Source of the DNA: Pseudomonadota bacterium
Lineage (GTDB): Bacteria; Pseudomonadota; Gammaproteobacteria; DAOUQR01
Assembly: GCA_030625525.1 (NCBI GenBank)
Contig: DAOUQR010000050.1
Coordinates: forward strand, 1 to 7,309
Length of the DNA stretch: 7,309 nt
Direction of reading: 5' to 3'
Under the pieces are notes generated by a model. That model was given only the letters and a program-made list of their open reading frames with translations, was not told the origin of the DNA and searched no databases. Below, piece by piece: positions 1 to 5,713 of this stretch (position 1 is its first letter; each line of letters opens with the position of its first letter). A program made the position numbers and the translations under genes.

Positions 1-1496
1 AGTAAACGCACAAATGCCATCGTCGTAGAAATTTCGCGATCGCCTGAGCCCTTTAACACCACATCGAAATTTTCAAGTGATGGAATTTTTAATGGCTGAG
101 TTTCTTTCACCAATCGTGCTGGCAAATAGCCACCTAAAGCTTCGCGCTGTTGTTTCAGATATTTTATTTCTGGACTGTCTTCAGCAGGGCGATAAAAAGG
201 AAGATTCGGGATCTCTTCATCCGTAATTGGAATATTAAATCGATCACGAAACACTCGCAGCTGCTCTTCGGTCATTTTCTTTTGTTGATGGGTAACATTC
301 TGACCTTCACCGGCGGCCCCCATGCCATACCCTTTGACTGTTTTTGTGATCACAACCGTTGGACTGCCCGTATGGTTAACCGCTTCATGATAGGCGGCAT
401 ACACTTTTTGTGGATCATGACCACCACGGTTCAAGCGCCAAATTTCAGCATCGCTCATGTGCTCGACCATGGCTTTTAATTCAGGATAACGACCAAAAAA
501 ATGTTCACGGACAAAAGCACCATCATTCGCTTTGTAAGCTTGATAATCACCATCCACACATTCTTCCATGCGGCGTAATAGCGTGCCATTTTGATCTTTA
601 GCAAATAAGGCGTCCCAACGTCGACCCCAAATCACTTTAATCACATGCCAACCAGAGCCACGAAAGGCTCCTTCTAAATCTTGAATAATTTTCCCATTAC
701 CGCGCACCGGACCATCGAGACGTTGCAGATTACAATTAACCACGAAAATTAAATTATCCAGCTTATCGCGCTTGGCAATTTGCAAAGCACCGAGCGTCTC
801 TGGCTCTTCTGTTTCACCATCACCGAGAAAACACCACACTTTGCGTTTTGATGTATCTTGAAGACCGCGATCATGTAAATATTTCAAAAATCGAGCTTGA
901 TAAATGGCTTGTATCGGACCAAGTCCCATCGAAACCGTTGGAAATTGCCAAAAGTCCGGCATCAACCACGGATGTGCATATGAAGGCAAGCCATCATCCG
1001 ATTTAACTTCTTGGCGAAAATTGGCAAGCTGTTTCTCGCTGATGCGCCCTTCTAAAAATGCTCGCGCGTAGATACCTGGAGACGAATGTCCCTGGATATA
1101 AAGTAAATCACCACCGTGTTCTTTTGTCGGTGCATGAAAAAAATGATTAAAGCCGACTTCATATAAAGTAGCCGCCGACGCATACGTCGCGATGTGTCCA
1201 CCTAACTCTGGTGCTTTTTTGGTTGCGCGCAAAACCATAGCCACTGCATTCCAGCGAATAATGGCCATGATGCGTTTAACAACACCATCATCTGGCGGGA
1301 TCGGTTTTTCTGCTTCCGTTGCAATCGTGTTTTTATACGCAGTATAAATTCCTGAAGGCAAAGACACGCCGGCAGCACTCGCTGCTTGCTGAATTTGTTC
1401 TAAAATATATTTAGCTCGATCTAGGCCTTCTTCGCGTATCACAGAATGAAGCGCGTCTAACCACTCTTGTGTTTCTATTGGATCAACATCTGCCAC
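1..1496 (-). CDS. aceE: Pyruvate dehydrogenase E1 component, homodimeric type (partial, N-terminal ~498 residues)
   Basis: This is the thiamine-diphosphate-dependent E1 subunit of the cytoplasmic pyruvate dehydrogenase complex. It decarboxylates pyruvate and acetylates the lipoyl groups of E2 (AceF). Translating the minus strand from a GTG at 1496 gives an N-terminus MADVDPIETQEWLDAL, very like the E. coli protein (DVDPIETRDWL). Visible landmarks are GGH (H101), YIQGH (H137), the ThDP/Mg motif GDGE (225-228, then TEEPET), VNCNLQRLDGP with the metal-ligand asparagines, and the inner-loop histidine H403 in NVTHQQKK (E. coli H407). About 56% of the expected ~887 residues are present. The catalytic glutamate and the transketolase-like C-terminal half lie beyond the left edge, where aceF and lpd would be expected. 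The GTG start is chosen because AAGGAG lies six bases upstream and the protein aligns from its first residues. No frameshift was seen. Confidence 0.97.
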   Translation of the reverse strand, partial: MADVDPIETQEWLDALHSVIREEGLDRAKYILEQIQQAASAAGVSLPSGIYTAYKNTIATEAEKPIPPDDGVVKRIMAIIRWNAVAMVLRATKKAPELGGHIATYASAATLYEVGFNHFFHAPTKEHGGDLLYIQGHSSPGIYARAFLEGRISEKQLANFRQEVKSDDGLPSYAHPWLMPDFWQFPTVSMGLGPIQAIYQARFLKYLHDRGLQDTSKRKVWCFLGDGETEEPETLGALQIAKRDKLDNLIFVVNCNLQRLDGPVRGNGKIIQDLEGAFRGSGWHVIKVIWGRRWDALFAKDQNGTLLRRMEECVDGDYQAYKANDGAFVREHFFGRYPELKAMVEHMSDAEIWRLNRGGHDPQKVYAAYHEAVNHTGSPTVVITKTVKGYGMGAAGEGQNVTHQQKKMTEEQLRVFRDRFNIPITDEEIPNLPFYRPAEDSPEIKYLKQQREALGGYLPARLVKETQPLKIPSLENFDVVLKGSGDREISTTMAFVRL

Positions 1497-1502
1497 CTAA
1501 AA

Positions 1503-1509
1503 CTCCTTT
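1503..1509 (-). promoter_or_regulatory. Ribosome binding site of aceE, overlapping the upstream stop codon
   Basis: On the minus strand AAAGGAG is followed by six bases and then the GTG start at 1496. The first two bases of the motif overlap the TAA stop (1510-1508) of the lipoprotein gene, an arrangement typical of translational coupling. This site decides the non-ATG start of aceE, because the nearest ATG (1489) is in another frame and hits a stop after four codons. Confidence 0.85.
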
Positions 1510-1930
1510 AATTATCGATTTCTCGGGTGTCACAAAACTTCACGCACACTTTATGCGGCACAGCATGCCCACCACACAATTGGAAACAAGCTCGATAATC
1601 AACTTCACAACCACAGGATTGGAAACAGCTCGACTCATTCAAAAAATCATCCGGTGTTTTATCAACGGGATACCCATTGGCTTGGCGATCCGCTTGGTAT
1701 TGATGAAAGCGTGCCATGGCATGATCTTTGGCTTGTTGGATACACCCTTTATTACCTGAAACACACATTCGTCGGCAAGCGGTTCGGGAAGGGCGACACT
1801 GATTCACACAAGCTTTAACGGCCGGTGTATCTGGCGCGACATAACTGTATTCAGTTGTATATTTTGGGGCGCAGCCTGACAACATTAAAATGAATCCCAG
1901 ACCGATGAAGCATTGAATTGCTTTTTTCAC
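1508..1930 (-). CDS. Small cysteine-rich lipoprotein with five CX3C motifs, function unknown
   Basis: I do not recognise this 140-residue protein. It starts with MKKAIQC, a hydrophobic stretch (about residues 8-17) and a lipobox LSGC at 17-20, so it should be lipidated at C20 and exported. The mature part has 12 further cysteines, ten of them in CX3C pairs: C41/C45, C52/C56, C102/C106, C115/C119 and C129/C133, plus C63 and C108. A charged linker without cysteine (64-101) separates two clusters. Paired CX3C motifs on helices are known from disulfide-bonded helical hairpins, so an oxidised periplasmic or surface fold is likely. The GTG start at 1930 is preferred to an upstream TTG at 1996: it puts the signal peptide at the N-terminus, has GGGAG eight bases upstream, and avoids overlapping the AmpE-like gene. 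It lies 31 bases after that gene and 11 before aceE, probably co-transcribed with both. Confidence 0.8.
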   Translation of the reverse strand: MKKAIQCFIGLGFILMLSGCAPKYTTEYSYVAPDTPAVKACVNQCRPSRTACRRMCVSGNKGCIQQAKDHAMARFHQYQADRQANGYPVDKTPDDFLNESSCFQSCGCEVDYRACFQLCGGHAVPHKVCVKFCDTREIDN

Positions 1931-1938
1931 AGACTCTT

Positions 1939-1943
1939 CTCCC
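1939..1943 (-). promoter_or_regulatory. Ribosome binding site supporting the GTG start of the lipoprotein gene
   Basis: GGGAG on the minus strand, continuing into a purine-rich AAGAG, lies eight bases before the GTG at 1930. It supports the shorter reading of the gene, in which the signal peptide is N-terminal. The alternative TTG at 1996 lies inside the preceding gene. Confidence 0.6.
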
Positions 1944-1961
1944 AGATTAAAATAACGCGAT

Positions 1962-2831
1962 TTAATAAATCCACGCGCCCAATGTAAAGATAGCAATGAG
2001 CACCAATACGATAATCAATGCCCTATCCACTAATTCTAAAGCGATACGATTTTCTTCAGGAAAAGCCATCGTACCCATTTCAGGATCAATCGCCATCGCT
2101 CCTAAGCCGCAGTTTTTTAATAATTCACGACTATCAGACAAACCCGCAGGCAAATATTGTATCCACAAGGGAAAGCTCTGCGAAAAATCACCCACGAGTA
2201 AGTACATCAATGCAGAGATACGAGCCGGGATCCAATCCAAAATATTTTGAAAAAATGTCACTTCAGCATGAAAAGCACTGCATACACTGTCTTCTTTTCG
2301 ACCGAGCCGTCGTAACAACACGCTCATACGATACACAATAGCGCCCACTGGACCTAACACGATGAACCAAAAAACCACGCCAAAAAAACGCTCGTTCGCT
2401 TGCACAAAGATCGCTTTCGTCAATGCGCGATTAGCTTCTTTATCGTCTGTAGGCACATCACCATCAATCAATTCAGCAAGTAATGCATCTCGCTGTTCAG
2501 CATCTTTTTTTGGATCTAACTGAAAGTATGTACTCAGTTGATGGTATAAATCATCCGGACCCAAACAATATAAAAGCACAACGATACTAATGACGAGACC
2601 AAACGCACCAAACACCCACGAAGACGTTAGCCAATAGACAAATCCAACAATCAGCACCAACGGCAATATCGCATAAATAACACCCAGCCAGCCTTGTTGT
2701 AATTCTTTGTTCGGCGCCATGGCAAACAACTTATCCAGATAAATCCGCAATAATTTCAATCGCGATAGATACAAGCCAACACTCGCATAACGCTCTAAAC
2801 CCAGGCAGATTAATAACACGATGAGCTTCAT
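1962..2831 (-). CDS. ampE: AmpE-like inner-membrane protein
   Basis: This 289-residue membrane protein resembles AmpE, named for its role with AmpD in beta-lactamase induction; its biochemical activity is not well established. The best similarity is in the C-terminal half: an RFFGVVFWFIVLGPVGAIVYR segment (about 148-168), matching [27 protein letters not shown] in E. coli, and NILDWIPARISALMYLLVGD (196-215), matching VLDWVPVRLAGVVYALIG. Hydrophobic segments at about 48-69, 72-90, 150-172 and 272-288 suggest four membrane helices, with a charged loop at about 107-138. Length is close to E. coli AmpE (284). The ATG at 2831 is preferred to a TTG one codon earlier because the AGGA core sits six bases upstream. 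There is no ampD beside it, so a beta-lactamase role should not be assumed. It lies between the antiporter gene (23-base gap) and the lipoprotein gene (31-base gap). Confidence 0.8.
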   Translation of the reverse strand: MKLIVLLICLGLERYASVGLYLSRLKLLRIYLDKLFAMAPNKELQQGWLGVIYAILPLVLIVGFVYWLTSSWVFGAFGLVISIVVLLYCLGPDDLYHQLSTYFQLDPKKDAEQRDALLAELIDGDVPTDDKEANRALTKAIFVQANERFFGVVFWFIVLGPVGAIVYRMSVLLRRLGRKEDSVCSAFHAEVTFFQNILDWIPARISALMYLLVGDFSQSFPLWIQYLPAGLSDSRELLKNCGLGAMAIDPEMGTMAFPEENRIALELVDRALIIVLVLIAIFTLGAWIY

Positions 2832-2835
2832 CAAA

Positions 2836-2842
2836 TTTCCTT
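2836..2842 (-). promoter_or_regulatory. Ribosome binding site of the ampE-like gene
   Basis: On the minus strand a run of A leads into AAGGAAA, then TTTG and the ATG at 2831. The AGGA core is six bases from that ATG and only three from the alternative TTG at 2834, which favours the ATG. Confidence 0.6.
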
Positions 2843-2854
2843 TTTTTGTTGGTT

Positions 2855-4033
2855 TTAATCTCGACGCATTTTGTCACTCAAGGCCACTGGCGTTGGGTAA
2901 CGTAACACCACTACATAGGACGATACTAAGAAGGTAATAATTGTCGTCGCTAAAATCATATAACCAGTTCGATTGCCGATCATGCCGTTAGTTAAAGCCA
3001 GACCAGCCACCAATAATGAAAACTCACTGGCTTGCCCTAAACGCACACCGACTTCTTCAGAAACTTGTTTTGATTCACCGATGTTGCGCAATAAAAAGTA
3101 ATAAACAATCGGCTTAATCAATAAAATAAGTACCGCTAATATCCCGGCAGGAATGATCACCACATGGAGATAATTGAAGTTAAAACTCGCGCCGACAGAA
3201 AAGAAAAACATCACCAGGAAAAAATCGCGTAAAGGCTTAAGGCTTTCAGCGATATACAAGGCAATCGGGCTGGCGGCCAAGGATACACCGGCAATGAAAG
3301 CCCCTATTTCTTCGGACAAGCCAAGTAGTCGACCTAGCATCGACAAACCTAAACACCAGCCGATCGACAATAAAAAGATATATTCTTGAGTGCGGTCAAA
3401 GCGACGTAAGAGTTTTATCAACACAAATCGCTCAACTAAAAAGGCCAGCGCGATCATGGCCGGTAAGGCCACGCCAACCAATGCAAAATCGGTCAGCGTA
3501 ATCCCGCCCGTATTCGCACCGTTAACCAATAGCAATACCACAATGGCTATTAAATCCTGAAATAACAACACACTGATCATCACTTCACCCGTGTGTTGGT
3601 GGTGTAAAATCGTCGTCGGCAAGAGCTTTAAGCCGATGATCGTACTAGAAAACATGATCGCCGCACCAACGATAGACGATTCCAAATAGCTGTATCCAAA
3701 GGCAGCGGCCACCCCAAATCCCATCGAAAAGAAAATAAGCGAGCTAACCACTGATAATAAGGTCACTTTGCGGATCATCCCGAGAAGTTTCTGCGGGTGA
3801 AGATGCAAGCCCAATAGAAATAAAAGAAACAATATCCCAACATCACCAATTTGTTTAATTAATGCAGGGTCACTGATGAGTCGATCGCCCCAAGGACCCC
3901 AAGGCCCAAGTAGCGCGCCCAGCAAAATATAGGCGACGATGAGCGACTGGCGTGTATATAACGCTGCTGTTGCAAGCAGTGCTCCGCCGGTAAAAATCAA
4001 AAATGTTGTGTGAACGATTATATTGCTAGTCAT
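2855..4033 (-). CDS. CPA2-family monovalent cation/proton antiporter, membrane domain only
   Basis: This 392-residue integral membrane protein belongs to the CPA2 sodium(potassium)/proton exchanger family (KefB/KefC-like transport domain). Family landmarks are GDVGILFLLFLLGLHL (63-78), FSSTIIGLKLL (128-138; compare SSTAI in KefC), the ion-site motif LLFQDLIAI (156-164, with Q159 and D160), SEEIGAFIAGVSLAASP (240-256), PLRDFFLVMFFFSVGAS (267-283) and RLGQASEFSLLVAG (331-344). About 11-13 hydrophobic segments are apparent. Kef proteins are around 600 residues because they add a C-terminal nucleotide-binding RCK domain; this protein stops after the last helix, so such gating is absent unless supplied in trans. 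The single QD, rather than DD, at the ion site resembles the Kef branch. Which ion it carries cannot be read from sequence. It is the first gene of the leftward cluster and has no clear Shine-Dalgarno sequence before its ATG. Confidence 0.92.
   Translation of the reverse strand: MTSNIIVHTTFLIFTGGALLATAALYTRQSLIVAYILLGALLGPWGPWGDRLISDPALIKQIGDVGILFLLFLLGLHLHPQKLLGMIRKVTLLSVVSSLIFFSMGFGVAAAFGYSYLESSIVGAAIMFSSTIIGLKLLPTTILHHQHTGEVMISVLLFQDLIAIVVLLLVNGANTGGITLTDFALVGVALPAMIALAFLVERFVLIKLLRRFDRTQEYIFLLSIGWCLGLSMLGRLLGLSEEIGAFIAGVSLAASPIALYIAESLKPLRDFFLVMFFFSVGASFNFNYLHVVIIPAGILAVLILLIKPIVYYFLLRNIGESKQVSEEVGVRLGQASEFSLLVAGLALTNGMIGNRTGYMILATTIITFLVSSYVVVLRYPTPVALSDKMRRD
3888..3905 (-). repeat. Imperfect tandem 9-base repeat coding GPWGPWG
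   Basis: The plus strand shows CCCCAAGGA followed directly by CCCCAAGGC. On the coding strand this gives the duplicated GPW at residues 43-48 of the antiporter, just after the second hydrophobic segment. A single GPWG-like turn is common at this place in CPA2 transporters, so the second copy may be a small in-frame duplication. Confidence 0.55.
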
Positions 4034-4043
4034 AGTGGACGGT

Positions 4044-4071
4044 ATTTTACCTAAGTTAATCGCTGTGTCTA
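4044..4071 (-). promoter_or_regulatory. Putative sigma70-type promoter of the leftward cluster
   Basis: On the minus strand TAGACA (4071-4066) and TAAAAT (4049-4044) are separated by 16 bases; each matches the consensus at five of six positions. Only ten bases separate the -10 box from the antiporter ATG at 4033, so the predicted transcript would start about three to four bases before the start codon. This fits the absence of a Shine-Dalgarno sequence. It was found by eye, and the start site is not known. Confidence 0.45.
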
Positions 4072-4112
4072 CTTGCGAGATGATATTTCGGATGTTTTTT
4101 TTGAATTACCTA

Positions 4113-4142
4113 TTGTTATGTGACGACGATATTGTGTACAAT
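4113..4142 (+). promoter_or_regulatory. Putative promoter of the SAHH-like/kinase operon
   Basis: TTGTTA (4113-4118) and TACAAT (4137-4142) are spaced by 18 bases, matching consensus at four and five of six positions. The predicted transcript would begin near 4149 and give a leader of about 29 bases before the ATG at 4178. That makes the earlier in-frame TTG (4142) and ATG (4151) unlikely starts. It was found by eye only. Confidence 0.45.
4131..4142. promoter_or_regulatory. Short inverted repeat over the -10 box, possible operator
   Basis: ATTGT and ACAAT are reverse complements separated by the two bases GT. The right arm coincides with the last five bases of the predicted -10 box of the rightward promoter, a place where a repressor would block transcription. 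Five-base arms can arise by chance, so support is weak. Confidence 0.25.
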
Positions 4143-4177
4143 TGCGGATTATGTTGTATGTTGGTCTAGTGGATACT

Positions 4178-5698
4178 ATGTTTTCTAATCCGAATGATGA
4201 TAATAACGCCAATGAGAAAGAGAAGAAACAGGAGTCAACTGTTGTTGAACTACTCCCATCTTCCACTACCCGTGCGCGCTCTAGAACTAAGAGCTTAACC
4301 AGCACCTACGCTAAAGATATTTCCGAGAAGCAATGTCCTCTCCTGTATGCACTAAAAAAACGCTGGGGAAAAGAGCGCCCACTCGAAGGAAAGCGAATCC
4401 TTCTCAATTGTCACTTAACCACCATTAATCTCTTATTCATTGATGTACTGCAAGCAGCAGGTGCCAAGGTTGATATCACCGCAACGCCAACCCTCGTGGT
4501 TAAAAAAGAGGCCCTTGATAAATTAAAATCAGCTGGAAAACAGTTCTATCCAGAAGGAAATATTCCTGAAGAACGTAAAAATGGCTACTACGACATCGTA
4601 TTTGATTGTGCCGCAGGAACGCTTGATTTTGTTAAGCCCAATATAGGGACGATTGAACTCACTAAAACTCAGGAATACTTGTATCGCGACGTCGATCACC
4701 TTGTCATAGACATCGACGCCTCTAAAACAAAAGAACTTGAAACCTCTTATGGAACAGGTAATGCCGCTGTGCGTGTCTTACTTAAACGCATTAAAGAGTC
4801 TATTGGCCTCATGGTCCTAAGTACCATCTCCGAAATAGATATACAGGAAAAAAAGGGGACAACCCCCTATCAGCGCCCCATCCCATCATGCGAATTGATT
4901 AATCTCTTTGTCGACCAATTTCGAGATATCCATCATTGGATAGAAGGCCAAAAAATCATGCTGTTTGGCTATGGCAAAGTAGGTAAAGGCATTGTTGATT
5001 CATTGTTGTTGGCAGGTGCCACGAAAGAAAACATTACCATCATAGACATTGACAAAGAAGTTACAGCTAGGCTAACTGAAGATGGATACCGTGCAATATT
5101 AATGGATCAAGACGACGATGAATCAATCGATAAAATCAAGCTGGAATTAAAAAACACTAAAATTGTCTATACTGCCACCGGCGTTGAAAATGCTATTTCT
5201 GAGGCAGGATTTTTATATACAGATTTTATGCAAGTCACACATCGTTTTAATATGGGCACCAGTGATGAATACGGTACTAGCTTTGCCAAAGAGCATATCG
5301 TCAATGATAAAAAACCGGCAAATTTTCTCTTAGAATACCCAACCGAACCTATGTATTTAGATCCAATATTAACCTTATTTGCTCGTGCAAGTTTACAGGT
5401 GTTGGAACTATCAAAAGAAAACAAACAAGGCTATCGTCCTGTAGACTCTGAGCTTGACACTGAAATCCTCGAAAAGTGGCAAGAGACACATAAAGAGTCT
5501 AAATGGAAACATTTTCCAGGAATGAAGCGCATTCAAACCTTTGTCACCGTCATGACATCGAACCAATTTGCAAATAAATCAGCAATTTCGGACATATTGG
5601 CAAATCACGGCTTATTAAAAGAAGTCCCCAATCATACCCACTTAACTTGCGGTAATTCTTTAATGGTAGGGCGAGTAGGGCGAGAAAAAACCCAATAA
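4178..5698 (+). CDS. Divergent S-adenosylhomocysteine hydrolase-like NAD-binding protein, probably not a canonical hydrolase
   Basis: This 506-residue protein has the overall layout of AdoHcy hydrolase (usually 430-480 residues). Residues 51-103 resemble the N-terminal substrate region (LLYALKKRW, then a GKRILLNCHLT stretch and LQAAGAKV; compare GCLHMT and LGAEV). Residues 259-310 form a Rossmann dinucleotide site with GYGKVGKG (264-271; GYGDVGKG in true enzymes), an acidic end of strand 2 (D290) and DGYRAI. TATG (332-335) and a late LDPILTLFARASLQVLEL segment (394-411) also fit. The SEID at 218-221 may match the conserved SEE(T). However, the NDSVTK block with catalytic lysine and aspartate is replaced by RPIPSCELINL (233-243), and GHP near the C-terminus reads TEP (389-391). 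Hydrolase activity is therefore doubtful. The first ~50 residues are a polar, low-complexity tail. ATG 4178 is chosen from the promoter position; the ribosome site is weak and ATG 4151 is in the same frame. Confidence 0.75.
   Translation: MFSNPNDDNNANEKEKKQESTVVELLPSSTTRARSRTKSLTSTYAKDISEKQCPLLYALKKRWGKERPLEGKRILLNCHLTTINLLFIDVLQAAGAKVDITATPTLVVKKEALDKLKSAGKQFYPEGNIPEERKNGYYDIVFDCAAGTLDFVKPNIGTIELTKTQEYLYRDVDHLVIDIDASKTKELETSYGTGNAAVRVLLKRIKESIGLMVLSTISEIDIQEKKGTTPYQRPIPSCELINLFVDQFRDIHHWIEGQKIMLFGYGKVGKGIVDSLLLAGATKENITIIDIDKEVTARLTEDGYRAILMDQDDDESIDKIKLELKNTKIVYTATGVENAISEAGFLYTDFMQVTHRFNMGTSDEYGTSFAKEHIVNDKKPANFLLEYPTEPMYLDPILTLFARASLQVLELSKENKQGYRPVDSELDTEILEKWQETHKESKWKHFPGMKRIQTFVTVMTSNQFANKSAISDILANHGLLKEVPNHTHLTCGNSLMVGRVGREKTQ
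5666..5683 (+). repeat. Tandem 9-base repeat near the end of the SAHH-like gene
   Basis: GTAGGGCGA occurs twice in direct succession and in frame, coding VGR-VGR at residues 497-502, seven codons or fewer before the stop. It looks like a recent slippage duplication and may differ in copy number between strains. Confidence 0.7.
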
Positions 5699-5701
5699 AC
5701 G

Positions 5702-5706
5702 TAAGG
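5702..5706 (+). promoter_or_regulatory. Ribosome binding site of the hybrid kinase gene
   Basis: TAAGG lies seven bases before the ATG at 5714, inside the 15-base gap that follows the stop of the SAHH-like gene. It supports the kinase start and translation from a shared transcript; no terminator is visible between the two genes. Confidence 0.6.
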
Positions 5707-5713
5707 CCTAACC

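Noticed and set aside
150..601. Overlapping plus-strand open frames opposite aceE
   Set aside because: They lie antisense to strongly conserved AceE sequence, their translations show no family resemblance, and no ribosome site was noticed.
1469..1759. Plus-strand open frame across the aceE start and lipoprotein gene
   Set aside because: It is antisense to two supported minus-strand genes, and its composition follows from the complementary codons.
1931..1996. 22-residue N-terminal extension of the lipoprotein from a TTG at 1996
   Set aside because: It would overlap the ampE-like gene by 35 bases and push the signal peptide inward; the GTG at 1930 has its own Shine-Dalgarno sequence.
1996..2341. 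Two plus-strand open frames opposite the ampE-like gene
   Set aside because: They are shadows of the minus-strand coding sequence with no recognisable product.
3174..3389. Plus-strand open frame rich in lysine opposite the antiporter
   Set aside because: The lysine richness comes from the complement of Phe/Leu-rich membrane codons.
4069..4305. Minus-strand open frame across the intergenic region and the start of the SAHH-like gene
   Set aside because: It is serine/leucine-rich, antisense to the polar tail of the supported gene, and would overlap the leftward promoter.
4178..4320. The polar N-terminal tail of the SAHH-like protein as a secretion or effector signal
   Set aside because: It has no hydrophobic signal peptide, and known Dot/Icm signals are C-terminal; the C-terminus here (VGREKTQ) shows no glutamate-rich block. 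A disordered tail is the simpler reading.
5167..5424. Minus-strand open frame inside the SAHH-like gene
   Set aside because: It is antisense to conserved NAD-domain and C-terminal sequence.
5640..5713. Possible terminator between the SAHH-like gene and the kinase
   Set aside because: No GC-rich hairpin followed by a T run was found; the A-rich stretch near 5685 has no stem before it.
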